Positions 12,107 through 31,490 of a DNA stretch of 64,000 bases are shown in pieces. The notes beneath the pieces were generated by a model. The model ran no database searches and was not told where the DNA came from. It saw only the letters and a list, made by a program, of their open reading frames with translations. Source of the stretch: Lepus europaeus. Taxonomy: Eukaryota; Chordata; Mammalia; Lagomorpha; Leporidae. The DNA is taken from contig NC_084840.1 in assembly GCF_033115175.1 (NCBI RefSeq), positions 76,647,179 to 76,711,178 on the forward strand. The letters are read 5' to 3'. A program made the position numbers and the translations under genes. How positions within the stretch are numbered: position 1 is the first letter of the stretch; every line of letters starts with the position of its first letter.

Positions 12107-12517
12107 ACAATACCACCAACATGACTACTATTTTTCATGTTTTCATAGCCTCTAAATTGTGCGGGCCTCATGCCCTAGGGTCTCAATACCCCTAGGACCC
12201 TTCTTTCTGAGCAGAGACTGGACTCAACCACTTCTGGAACAGAATTTCTCAAACGTATTCACAGGCTGTGAAAAGAAGAAGCAGAAGTGCTCTACCTCAC
12301 ACCAGAGCTTTCAGATTTAAAAACATCTGTTCACACAAACAGGCAGTTTCTTGGGGTCTTCCTGTGGGCAAACAGATGTTTCCTAGCCCTGTCTCAATGG
12401 GGAAGTGTTTCTGTAGATTCTATATTATTTTTCTTCTATGGAGAAATGGATTTTCCCTGTAAAATATATGCAGTAAAGAAGTGATAAGCTTCCAAATGTC
12501 TTCAAAAGGTCTATGCG

Positions 12518-12943
12518 AATACTTCAAAAAATTCATGGAAAATGGAATTAGAAGTCATTGATTTTGGGGTGAGCGTGTGGCTTAGCTGTTAAGACAGCAC
12601 TGGAGACAACCATATCCCATAATAGAGTGCCTGGGTTCAAGTCCAGGCTCCACTGTGGATACCAGCTTCCTGCTACTGCACACCCTGGGAAGCAGCAGGT
12701 GGCTGACTTAAGTACTTGGGTCTATGCTACCCACATGAGAGACCCAGACTAAGTTCTGACTTTGGCCTGACCTACCTCTGCCAATGTGGGCATTTGAGGG
12801 ATGTCTCTCTTAAAATCTATATCTATATAATGTATTATATATGTTTTTTAAAAAGTAGTTTATTCTGGAGTGAAACAGTTTTCAAATCCATGCATAGTTT
12901 TTCCATAACATACATTTTCCATGAACTTTTTGAAGACCCCTTG
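12518..12943. mobile_element. Palindromic DNA transposon (MITE-like) split by a SINE
   Basis: The left arm CTTCAAAAAATTCATGGAA (12522-12540) is the inverted complement, with one mismatch, of TTCCATGAACTTTTTGAAG (12917-12935). The internal sequence carries AAATCCATGCATAGTTTTTC. Terminal inverted repeats without coding capacity fit a small non-autonomous Tc1/mariner-type element. The name is not assigned. The same family recurs near 48.4, 57.7 and 60.5 kb. Confidence 0.7.
12566..12830 (+). repeat. Old C-repeat SINE inside the palindromic transposon
   Basis: The head GGGGTGAGCGTGTGGCTTAG is followed by CATATCCCATAATAGAGTGC and a CCAATGTGGGCATTTGAGG end. The CT-rich part is short. Confidence 0.72.
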
Positions 12944-13954
12944 TAGAATGCTATCTTTCATGAAAAAGGAGAATATGAAAATACATACAGATTTGTTGAT
13001 ATTTGCAAAAAGAAACACCGAAAGAGAAATCAATTAGAAATTTTTAAAAAGTAGCTACCAAAGGCAGAGGGAGAGAATAGTTTGAAGGGGACAGAAATGA
13101 AAGATTCCTCTTGTTAGAAAGCTTTGACTTTGGAAACATAAACAGGTCTTACAGATTCAAAAGATAATCAAATTGAGAAGAAGCAAAGCCATCCCTGAAA
13201 GGACTGAAAACAAACACACATTTCAAACTGTACGTTTCACTGGTGATAAAACCAGAGAGGACAGAAAGTGACTTGAGAACATCTGATTTTAGTTTCCCAT
13301 CATTAGTGGAATACATGCTCAGGAGAAATGAAGCCTCTAGGAAATCTTACATTCCATTCAGTATTCTATTAATAATGATATTGTTATTATTTTGAAATAC
13401 ACAGAATGGTATAAATAAGTAACAAATACTATTAAGAACCAAGATTTTCAGTGTAAAAGATTCAAGTTAAAAGAAGTAAAGTTTAGTGTTAAAACTGAAC
13501 TGGACGGCATAACTAAAATTCACGAGTTACAAATGTAAAAGGTTAAAGGTGCTGCAATATAGACATAGTGTAGCTTTAAAAAAAGAGGAGAACGAAGATA
13601 ACACATACAAAAAAAAAGTCTTATTTTCAGTACACAAACTGCTGGTGCTACACACTTGGGAAAGCACTACGAAGTAAAGAGTTGGGAAGTTAGGTACTCT
13701 CAGGACAGAGAAGCATGACATCAGGGTTCACCCAGGTAGCACAGAGGACGGCTAGGGGATCCCATCTGTAGATTTAGTGGATACTCATTACATCACAATT
13801 TTAACTCCTTTAAATATTTGTGTTATATTAACAAAAGCCAGCTCAATAATTAATAATTATTTCTAATAATTATTAATAATTGGGATTGGATTTATCAGTA
13901 TGGACATTTGATTTTTCTTTCTTTCAAGATATAGATTGACAAAAAAGATGAATA
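12944..13954. other. FBH1 intron, AT-rich
   Basis: No exon, RNA gene or clear repeat was recognised. Short AT-rich self-similar runs (TTAATAATTATT) occur at about 13848-13880. Confidence 0.35.
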
Positions 13955-13955
13955 G

Positions 13956-14291
13956 GGGCCGGTGCTGTGGCATAATGGGTAAAGCCACCATCTACAGTGC
14001 TGGCATCCCATATGGGTGCCGGTTCAAGTCCCGGCTGCTCCATTTCCAGTCCAGCTCTCTGCTATGGCCTGGGAAACAATAGAAGATGGCCCAAGTCCTT
14101 GGGCCCCTGCACCCACATGGGAGACCTGGAAGAAGCTCCTGGCTCCTGGCTTTGGATTGGCGCAGCTCCGGCTGTTGCAGCCAACTGGGGAGTGAACTAT
14201 CAGATGGAAGACCTCTCTCTCTCTCTGCCTCTCTTTCCCTCTGTGTAACTCTGACTTTGAAATACATAAATAAATTTTTTTTTAAAAAAAA
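13956..14291 (+). repeat. C-repeat SINE with target duplication
   Basis: It begins GGGGCCGGTGCTGTGGC and ends AAATACATAAATAAATTT. The sequence AAAAAAGATGAATA occurs immediately before (13941-13954) and after it (about 14285-14299), a convincing 14-bp target duplication. Confidence 0.95.
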
Positions 14292-16604
<2,313 letters not shown>

Positions 16605-16737
16605 CCAGATGAGGCTCCTGGCTTTGGCCTGGCTCAGCCCTGGCTTTTGTGGCCATCTGGGGAGTGAACCAGCCAATGGAAGATCTCTCTCTCTTTCTCT
16701 TAACTTTGACTTTCAAATACATAAATCTTTAAAAAGC
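16605..16737 (+). repeat. C-repeat SINE 3' fragment
   Basis: Only the distal third is present, from GAGGCTCCTGGCTTTGGCC through GGGGAGTGAACCAGCC to TTTCAAATACATAAATC. Confidence 0.82.
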
Positions 16738-17156
16738 AAAAGCAGCTGGTATCTTTCAATGGCCACCTCTGTTTATGACTCTCCCTCCTTTTATGGCTAT
16801 ATTCACCAGAAATAAGAGATGTTTAGTATTTATATTTTCAGCACTACAATACTACATCCTCAAGTTTGAATCCACAGTTAACAGCCAGTTTTTGCTAAAA
16901 AGCAGACAAATGACAGTGCTTATCATTTCACCTTTGGTGATTTTCTGATCTCTTTAATGAGAAGAATTAATTAAAGGAAAACACCTTGGTTAGCAGGGAA
17001 ACCATGTTTCAAAGCTTTTATATCTGATGGAGAAAATGTTGAAGCTGAGAGTAGATGCGTGTTAAAACAGGCCCACCGTAAGTGTAATGTCTCATAAGCA
17101 GCCCTGAGAGAAGTGGACCCCAAGGAAGCTGGATTTTGATTACAGTGTAAGAATCA

Positions 17157-18800
<1,644 letters not shown>

Positions 18801-19959
18801 TTTGGGCCACATGGACATTATCAACATGTAAAGTTGCCCAGGAAGACAGAAAGATGTGGTGAATGATAGTCTAAGGGACCAACATCAAAAAGAAATCAGA
18901 ATGCTGGGAGAAAGATCTGGAAAAATCTGTCAGGATCTCTGAAAACAGGAGGTCTTAGGCATCCCACTTCTCCTGGGAAAAGAGTAACACTAGCTACCCC
19001 CTTCTCTGGAAAGACAAAAGAACACTGACTTAGAATTGGCTCTTTCCTTTCTATTTTTTAATGAAAGTTAGTCTTAGCTGCATATTGCTGTTTCATCAGT
19101 ACAAGCATAATTTAAAATAATTGCAAAAAATGTAAATGGTATCTGAATACAAGGTGTTGAGCATGAATACTTACCATTGTTTCTTTTAAGAACTAGAAAA
19201 TGTCTGTCTATAGGTTCAGATTATTTTATGCTTCTAAAGGAGGTTAGGCCTGTTCTACCTAAGAACCTGCCAAGTTCTGGTTGTGCTTCCAGCACTCACA
19301 AGCACCAGGCCCAGCACTGAGGACAGAAATGACAAGGGCCCCACACCCCAAAGGGTTTTTATCTTTTTGGAAGGGACAGATAAAACCCTGACATACAGCA
19401 GGAACTGAAATAAGACAGCATACACTGTAATTCACAACAGATGTGAGATCAAGCTTAATGAAACAGGCAATCAACAGATTAAGAGTAGGGAACAGAACAA
19501 CTCATTTTGTTTCATGCCCTGCATGGATGATATCCCCCAAACACTCTTCTCTAACAGTAATGAAAACGGCTAAACTATGCTATGTCTATTAGATGAAATA
19601 TTACAGAACTATTAAAGTAGCAATGAAAGAAAATACATTCATGTGCTGAGTAAAAAATAGCACGTGTTTCCATGTACACCAAGCTGCAATTATGCAAAAA
19701 TACACATCTGTAAGGACAAAGACAAAAATAATTAGCAAAAGTGAGAATTACTACATGACACACTGGGATTGTGTGTGGTTTTTCTTTTTTGCTTTCAAGG
19801 AATTCTTCTGAAAGGAAATGATGTCTTCTGATAGGTTTATTTATTTATTCAATCATTTACCTCAGTATGGAACAATGAATATTTATAATTTGGGTGATGA
19901 TTTACACAAGAGTAATAATACAGCAATAGACTAGTATTTCTTAGAAATCTGGTTTTCAC
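18801..19959. other. FBH1 locus intron where missing exons were sought
   Basis: No segment encoding the expected helicase motif IV region was found on the minus strand. Nothing else was recognised. Confidence 0.4.
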
Positions 19960-20270
19960 GGGTTGGCGTTGGTGCAGAGGGTTAAGCTGCTGCCTGCAAC
20001 ACCAGCATCTCATGTGGGTGCTGGTTCAATTCCCAGCTGCTTCACTTCTGATCCAGCTTCCTGGTAATGTGCCTGGAAAAGCACTGGGTGATGGCCCAAG
20101 AACTTGGGCTCCTGTATCCACGTGGGAGACACAGAAGAAACTCCTGGCTTTGGACCAGTCTAGTTCAAGCTGTTGCAGCCATTGGGGAATGAACCAGCAG
20201 ATGGAAGATCTCTCTCTCTCTGTAACTCTGCCTTTCAAATAAATAAAATAAATCTTCAGCAAAAAACAAA
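19960..20270 (+). repeat. C-repeat SINE
   Basis: It begins GGTTGGCGTTGGTGCAG and ends CTTTCAAATAAATAAAATAA. Confidence 0.88.
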
Positions 20271-20330
20271 AAACCACAATTCAGGTCATCAAAACAAGGA
20301 AAGTCTTCACAGCCAAGAAGAGACGAAGGT

Positions 20331-20627
20331 GAGGATGGGCACTGTGGTACAGTAGGTGAAGGCGCCTCTTAGGATGCCCCATGACATACAAGATTGTGGG
20401 TCTGAGTCCCAGCTCTTCCGCTTCCAATGCAGTTTCCTGCCAGTGCATCCTAGGTGGCAGGGGACGATGGTTCATGTGCCTGGGGCACTGCCATCTACAT
20501 GGGAGACCAGGATGGAGTTCCAGGCTCCTGGCTTTGGCCTGCTCTAGCCCTGGCTGTTGCTGACATTTTGGGAGTGAACTAGTAGATGGAAGATACACTG
20601 CGCTCTCCCTCTTTCAAGAATACAAAC
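20331..20627 (+). repeat. C-repeat SINE, diverged
   Basis: The GAGGATGGGCACTGTGGTAC head is followed by TGGGAGACCAGGATGGAG and GGGAGTGAACTAGTAG blocks. The CT run is short. Confidence 0.8.
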
Positions 20628-20722
20628 AAACCAAGGAGTCTAAGGAGACATGACTATATATAATGTGGTATCCTGAATGGGATCCTGGAGTAGCAAAAGA
20701 CATTACTTAAAAAGGAAATTTG

Positions 20723-21062
20723 AGGCCGGCGCCGCAGCTCACTAGGCTAATCCTCCGCCTTGTGGCGCGGGCACACCGGGTTCTAGTCCCGGACGGGGCA
20801 CCGATCCTGTCCCGGTTGCCCCTCTTCCAGGCCAGCTCTCTGCTGTGGCCCGGGAGTGCAGTGGAGGATGGCCCAAGTCCTTGGGCCCTGCACCCCATGG
20901 GAGACCAGGATAAGCACCTGGCTCCTGCCATCGGATCAGCGCGGTGCGTCGGCCACAGCACGCCTACCGCGGCAGCCATTGGAGGGTGAACCAACGGCAA
21001 AGGAAGACCTTTCTCTCTGTCTCTCTCACTATCCACTCTGCCTGTCAAAAAAAAAAAAAAAA
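20723..21062 (+). repeat. Young C-repeat SINE with target duplication
   Basis: It begins GAGGCCGGCGCCGCAGCTC and ends CTGCCTGTC plus an A tail. AAAAAGGAAATTT precedes it (20709-20721) and recurs directly after the A tail (about 21057-21070). Confidence 0.95.
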
Positions 21063-22834
<1,772 letters not shown>

Positions 22835-22884
22835 TCAGAGGGAAAGCTGAGTAAGTATGAAGGAGTCCAATCCGTGAAGCAAAA

Positions 22885-23095
22885 CGTTGAAATCTTTACA
22901 TAATATATACTAAACTGATCTTCTGTATATACAGAGAATTGAAAATGAATCTTGATGTGAATGGAAGGAGAGAGGGAGCGGGAAAGGGGAGGGCTGCGGG
23001 TGGGAGGGAAGTTATGGGGGGGAAGCCATTGTAATCCATAAGCTGTACTTTGGAAATTTATATGCATTAAATAAAAATTAAAAAAAAAAAAGAAA
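22885..23095 (+). mobile_element. L1 3' UTR fragment (severely 5'-truncated)
   Basis: It holds ATATACTAAACTGATCTTCT, a polypurine block (GGAGAGAGGGAGCGGGAAAG) and GCATTAAATAAAAATT plus an A tail. The same sequence occurs on the opposite strand at 51,722-51,935, which continues into L1 ORF2. It therefore marks a lagomorph L1 3' end. It inserted about 60 bases from an FBH1 acceptor. Confidence 0.85.
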
Positions 23096-23213
23096 GAAAA
23101 GGGTGAGAATGCTTCACAAAACTAAGCCAGGACATGCTCGACGGCAAAGCTGCCTTCTTCTGCCACACAGGCACACTCGTTCTAAAGAAATAATTTTAAA
23201 ACGGACAAAAGAG

Positions 23214-23556
23214 GGGCCGGTGCTGTGGCACAGCGGGTAAAGCCACCACCTGAAGTGCTGGCATCCCATATGAGCGCCGGTTTGAGTCCCAGCTGCTCCA
23301 CTTCCAATCCAGCTCTCTGCTGTGGCCTGGGAAAGCAGTGGAAGATGGCCCAAGTCCTTGGGCCCCTTCGCCTGGTGGGAGATCTGGAAGAAGCTCCTGG
23401 CTTCAAATCAGCGCAGCTCTGACCATTGCAGACAACTGGGGAGTGAACCGGCAGATGGAAGACCTCTCTCTCTCTCTCTCTCTCTCTCTCTATGCCTCTC
23501 CTTCGCTCTCTGTGTAACTCTGACTTTCAAATAAAATAAATAAATCTTTAAAAAAA
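23214..23556 (+). repeat. C-repeat SINE
   Basis: It begins GGGGCCGGTGCTGTGGCAC, has a 30-base CT run at 23465-23492 and ends CAAATAAAATAAATAAATC. GACAAAAGA repeats on both flanks. Confidence 0.94.
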
Positions 23557-24172
<616 letters not shown>

Positions 24173-24178
24173 TCATCA

Positions 24179-25316
<1,138 letters not shown>

Positions 25317-25688
25317 TCACTGTGGTATTTAGTATTTCCTCCATTCCCTCCAAGGACATCACAAGGTAGCTCTAAGGACCACACACACACACGAGATAGA
25401 ATTTTTTAAATGCCAGAGAAGTTCTGAAAGGTCTACAATTGACAAAAAATGGCTGACAATAAGCTTTTAGGAATTCACATACAATAGTCCAGAAGGTCAA
25501 TCAGCTCACAGCGGATACTACTATTCAAATGTGTGGGTCCAGGCTCCAAGAGGCCCCCCCAAGGGGGTACTCAATGTGCCTTTAAAACTCCACATCTGGG
25601 AAACCTGGGGCAAGCAGACTTCTGCTGAGTGGCCCCTGACCAGCTTTCCAAGGAAAGCCTAAAACTAATCAAAATTTTTGACACCTCG

Positions 25689-26014
25689 GCCGGCACCATG
25701 GCTTAACAGGCTAATCCTCCGCTTTGCGGCAACGGCACACGGGGTTCTAGTCTCGGTTGGGGCGCCGGATTCTATCCCGGTTGCCCTTCTTCCAGGCCAG
25801 CTCTCTGCTATGGCCCGGGAAGGCAGTGGAGGATGGCCCAAGTTCTTGGGCCCTGTACCCGCATGGGAGACCAGAAGGAAGCACCTGGCTCCTAGCTTTG
25901 GATCAGCGAGATGCGCCGGCCACAGCAGCCATTGGAGGGTGAACCAACGGCAAAAAGGAAGACCTTTCTCTCTGTCTCTCTCACTACCCACTCTGCCTGT
26001 CAAAAAAAAAAAAT
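25689..26014 (+). repeat. Young C-repeat SINE
   Basis: It begins CGGCCGGCACCATGGCTTAA and ends CTGCCTGTC plus an A tail. TTTTTGACACCTC and TTTTTGACGCCTC flank it as a near-perfect target duplication. Confidence 0.94.
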
Positions 26015-26294
26015 TTTTTTTTTGACGCCTCAAACTTCAAACAAGTCATTTCAACTTTTTGTGCCTCAATTACAGAGAACTGAGAATGCCCTTCAGCAAG
26101 ATATTATCATTGGTGAGTAATATATTTTTGTAAGATAAAAGTATAAGTCATTAAACCTGTATTTATCTCTGGCCTATAAAGGGAGATAATAGCATTACAT
26201 TTTCTTAATATCATGATGTAGGTTCATATGCAATCATAAAGATCACATGAAAAACAATAAGATATGACAAAGATGCCAGCATTAGTAATGTTCA

Positions 26295-26516
<222 letters not shown>

Positions 26517-26579
26517 CTAATCAGGTCTTGTCCAGGCTTAGCCTGCCCTGGCAGGGACAAACTTTTCATTACTCTCAAA

Positions 26580-26770
26580 AAAGGATCAGCAGACTCTAAG
26601 CCAGGCTAGAGCAGGCTAGGATCCTGGCTCTGCAGACTCTAGCTAAGTAATAAACAGCAAGGCGCTTGAGCTCACTGAGCTTCAGGCTGCTCCTCAGCAA
26701 CATGTTGGTAACATTTACTTGCAGGATGCATGAGGACAAGGATCATCATCAAGGCCTCAGAAAGAGGAAT
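26580..26770 (+). repeat. MIR element, diverged
   Basis: TAGGATCCTGGCTCTGCAGA followed by CTTGAGCTCACTGAGCTTCA has the MIR core layout. Confidence 0.6.
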
Positions 26771-26931
26771 TCAGTAAATTATGGCTATTGAAGGCCTAGC
26801 GTCACTTATGCTCCTAAAGCATACACGTAAGATTCAAGACTCTTGTGATCCATTCGAAAGTCTCCTGTCGGCCCTACCTCTCTATTATGCAATTATTCCA
26901 TTATTTAGTCTGTCATTAATTTAACAAGTAT

Positions 26932-27240
26932 TCATTCATTTATTTTTTGAGAGATACAGAGAGAAAGAGACAGACTGATTGGTTGACAGAAACCTCTCAT
27001 CTACTGTTTCACTCTCAGATGCCCACAACAGCCCCTGCCTGGGGTCAAGGCTAGGAGTTAGGAACTCAATCAAGGTCTCCCACGTGGGTGACAGGCATCC
27101 AATGACCTCAGTCATCACCAACGCCTGTCAGAGTCTGCATAAGCAGGAGGCTGGAGTCAAGAGCCTGAGGCAGGTACTGCTGCCAGGCACTCACACATGG
27201 CATTCAGAAGTCTTAACTGGCTTATCAGCTAATGGGCCAA
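26932..27240 (-). repeat. Old C-repeat SINE
   Basis: ATTCATTTATTTTTTGAGAG is followed by AAGGTCTCCCACGTGGGTGA and a poorly kept head. Confidence 0.75.
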
Positions 27241-28009
27241 ATGCTTGCCCCATTTATCAAATATTTATTGAGCATCTACTATGTATTCAGCTGTATGCTA
27301 AGCACTATGAGTGTATTTCAAAATACACATCACAACCTAGTTGTGCAGAAAATAATGAGACTGGAAAGACATGAAGACAAAAACGTATAGATTTTGACAC
27401 ACAGATCCAGTGTCAAATTCTGGCTCTACTGCTGACTTGCTTATGTAAAATCAAGCCAGTCTTTGAGTTTCAATTTCTTTAATCTGTAAAATAAGTATAG
27501 GTAATTAACCTTATAGGATGCTGTTAGGATCATCCAGGCACATTGCAGACAAGAAATGATTGTTGTTAGTGGGATATTTAGGCAGAAAAGAAGCAGGAAA
27601 GGGTTCCAGTTAGAGAAAACAGCATGAGCAAAGGTTCAGACAAAAGAACAGCCAAGTACTTTAGGAGACTAAGTAGAGCAGCATAGCTGACTGAGATAGG
27701 AAAATAGCAAACAATATATTTAGGAAAGTAACTTGGAGCCAGAGGGAGGGCCCCCTAGACATCACTCTTCTTGGGCGGCAACTAGAATCATCTGAGAAGG
27801 TGATTAATATGACTCATCTCTAAAGAGCAATATGTGAGTATATACGATGATAAATGATGGACAGGATTAACTAATCCCACTGGTTTCTACCCCACAAACT
27901 AATTCCTATGAACTATTTGTCTAAACAAGAATTCCAATGCTTCTGAGATGGTTTGATTGAAGTAGGTTGATAACAGGTCACAGTAAAGATGCTCTGGTCA
28001 AGGAGTAGG
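27241..28009. other. FBH1 intron with MIR or L2 remnants
   Basis: TATTTATTGAGCATCTACTA at about 27264 and TTCTGGCTCTACTGCTGACT at about 27417 resemble L2/MIR cores. No exon was recognised. Confidence 0.5.
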
Positions 28010-28671
<662 letters not shown>

Positions 28672-28869
28672 CTAAAACTAGATTATGATGGTAGTTGCAC
28701 AACTCAGGAAATTTTACTAAAAATCATTCGGTACTATATAATCTTAAAATGGATGAATTTTCCATAATATCAATTACACATCAATACAATTACAGTAAAA
28801 CAAAACAGCTCCACTAGCTGAGTATGGGCAAGAGACAAAATGCATACCTGCACTTTTAAATATACATAC

Positions 28870-28962
28870 CCTGGCAAAACAGATGGCTCCTCTTTACCTC
28901 TTGTGGTCTAAGCACAGGAATTTTCCTGAAGATATAGGCAATAGAAAATGTTGTAGTGGATC
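28870..28962 (-). pseudogene. FBH1: FBH1 exon with in-frame TAG stop
   Basis: The 93-nt exon reads IHYNIFYCLYLQENSCA, then TAG, then TTRGKEEPSVLP plus GG. It aligns without gaps to the human FBH1 segment immediately before the helicase domain, where I recall Gln at the stop position, so CAG to TAG is the simplest change. The acceptor has a 12-T tract ending TATTAG and the donor is GTATGT. Entry (G) and exit (GG) phases match the family and the next exon. The stop codon occupies 28,908-28,910. No upstream exon (F-box, ETLYCIAVLLY-type) was found at higher coordinates. Confidence 0.85.
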
Positions 28963-29079
28963 CTAATAGAAAAAAAAAAAGCAGATACAGAGAGTTTCAA
29001 ATTCAAGTCACAATCTGTACCTTATTTTTCTTCAGATATATTTAAACTCCTTACCATTTCTAAAAACAAAATACCACCA

Positions 29080-29432
29080 TTTGGGGCAAGCATTTAGTTT
29101 AGTGTTTAAGATTTTGGTTAAGAGGCCCTCGTTCCACATCAGAGTACCTGAGTTTGATACCAGGTTCTGACTTCTGACTCAAGCTTATGCCTAATGAAGA
29201 CTCCAGGAGATACTGGTGATGGCTCAAGTGATTGGGTTCCTGTTACCCACGTGGGAGACCTGTACTGAGTTCTTGGTTCTGGCTTTGGCCTCAACTGGGT
29301 GCCATGGTAGGCATTTGGAGAATGAACCAGCAGAAGGGAATTTGCTCTCAGGAGTGCACACTTGCCCTCTCTAGCTCTCACTTTCTTTCTCTCTCTCTCT
29401 CTCTCCCTGATTCTCAAAAACAACAAAAACTT
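29080..29432 (+). repeat. Old C-repeat SINE
   Basis: The TTTGGGGCAAGCATTTAG head, a GTGGGAGACCTGTACTGAG block and a CT run before CTCAAAAACAACAAAAAC are present. Confidence 0.8.
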
Positions 29433-29559
29433 AAAAGAAAACATTACCATTATAGAAAAAAATGGGAAGAAATTAATTTAGATATATATGCAGCTGACAA
29501 AAGCAAAAGATACAGAAATGGACAGAAACACACGTGCCAGTTCAGACAAGGAGAACTGC

Positions 29560-29762
29560 CATAGGTGGCTCCACCCCTAGACATTGTAACTCTTGGGAGC
29601 CAGGTACTTGATCTCAGTTCAGGTCTCCCAGTGAATGGCCAGGCCATAGCTACTGGAGTCATCATTGCCTGCCTGCCTTGATGTGCAGTAGAGGAAGCTG
29701 GCATTACCAGCTGAAGCCTAGAGTTGAACATAACCCACCACTTGAGCACTTGGCCAACCAAC
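29560..29762 (-). repeat. Degraded C-repeat SINE
   Basis: TCAGGTCTCCCAGTGAATGG and CATTACCAGCTGAAGCC match minus-strand SINE blocks, heavily diverged. Confidence 0.5.
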
Positions 29763-31214
29763 AATAAAGGATGGTATCCTTAAATTCTCCTGTGTGTGCC
29801 TGTAAGGATATTAGTCCCATGTTTTCATCCTTTTGGCTCACACACTTAATTGTGTGTTAAGTTGTTTACTGTTGTATTTTACAGTTCTACTGATTGTCTT
29901 TGTTTCTTTCATATGATCAATTTCATGTGGTGGCAAAACAAAGGTGTAGGTAATCAAGAATTTGGGTTTAAAAATAAGTATATCTAAGTAGGTAAGAATT
30001 ATTCCAATTATTTCATTCAAAAGAGGTTATTGATGCCACTGTACCACTAATGCAACTAGGAAAAAAGAAATTTGGACTGTCCACATCTTCAGTTTGAGAA
30101 GATAGTGCTTGGGTCATCAACCCATTATTATATTGGAATTGTCAAGGCTAGCCCTTTCCTCAAACAGTGATCTGGGCTTAATATCTTTAGGTAATATTTA
30201 GGGAACGAGCATTTCACATACTATTTAAGAGCTCATTTGGGATGCCAAGCACTCACATCACATTGCCTGGGCTTGTCTATTGGCTCCATGCCCTATTCCG
30301 TTTTCTAGCTAATATATACCCTGATAGGCAATAACTGAAAGCTCATATATTTGTGCTCACTGAATTGCATCAGAGACTAGGATTGAATTTCTGTCTATTA
30401 GTATTTTATAGCCCATGCCTGGTGATTGGTGGTATTATAGAATAAACCAGTGAATGTATGAATGTTGTCCCTCTTTCCCTCTCTCTCTCTGCCTCTCATG
30501 TTTTGATGTCTTTGTACTTCCCAAAAGGCTTCTGATGCTGATTCAACTCTGGGGATGTTGCCAGGAGGAACATGGGGCCAGATTCCAAAATTGCAACTTT
30601 AAGGAATAGAAATATGGAAGCAAACTCAGTAAAGACAGGAGCTTCTCAAACATCAAGAATAACAGAGGCCCTCACTGAAATTGCATTCCAATATATTAGA
30701 TTCTGGCTATTGTAATTCTAGCAAGTTTTCCACAGGAGCCAATGCTGATGAGACTCTGTGTAGCAGTGGATTAACCTTTCCCTTTAGAGACATTTAGAGG
30801 AACAGCCATTAGATAAGAGTTTTAAAACAAACAGAATAGAGGGACTAAAATGTTTCACTTTATTTCTGACCATGTTCCTAACTAGGGAAAAGGACAATGA
30901 AATAAAGAAAAAAAATTGTAGCAGTCAATACTAATGCTAATTAAGGAGGGAAGAGGTGGGGTAGATGATGCATAAAAAATGACAACACTTGGTTTTTGTT
31001 TTTTCTTTCCATATTTTATATTGCAAGAAGCAGCAAGGCAATCTGGAAAGTGGACAAAGAGGCAGGCATGAAGCTGGAGCACGGAAGGATGCACATCACT
31101 ACACGGCAATGTAACATGTCTGTACTTTTGCTAGGGCATGTCACTTAGCATTTCTGAGAGAATTGTAAGAATAAAAAGATATACTGATTTCATACCACAA
31201 TATCAATGAGCATT
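29763..31214. other. Non-coding, one possible old SINE
   Basis: A C-repeat-like trace lies at 30205-30500 (GAACGAGCATTTCACATAC ... CTCTCTCTCTCTGCCTCTC). A stretch at 30750-30890 resembles 32060-32170 (GTAGCAGTGGATTAACCTTTC versus GTAGCGGTGGGCTAAGCTTTC), a diverged repeat. No gene was seen. Confidence 0.4.
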
Positions 31215-31490
31215 TTTTCATTTATTTTGTTGATAGTAGATTGAAAGCAATTCACTCTCAATTCACTGATTTCCTCCCACAAATGACTGCCAACATCAGG
31301 GGTTGGCCAAGCCAAAGCCAGAAACTTCATCTTGGTTCCCCACACAATGTAGGGGCATAAGCACTTGGACCATCATCTTCTACCTCGCTAGGCACACGGA
31401 CATGACGCTGGGACTCAAGTGGCCATTCCACTATGGGATACCAGCACATCAAGTGGTGGTCTAACCCACTGTGCCACAACACAGTCCCCA
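31215..31490 (-). repeat. Old C-repeat SINE
   Basis: TCATTTATTTTGTTGATAG is followed by CTTGGTTCCCCACACAATG and ends CACTGTGCCACAACACAGTC. Confidence 0.75.

Noticed and set aside
28898-28962. Alternative FBH1 exon frame reading DPLQHFLLPISSGKFLCLD using a GTAAAG donor
   Set aside because: The other frame matches FBH1 across the full 93 nt with correct phases at both ends. The alternative is a coincidental open frame that merely avoids the TAG.
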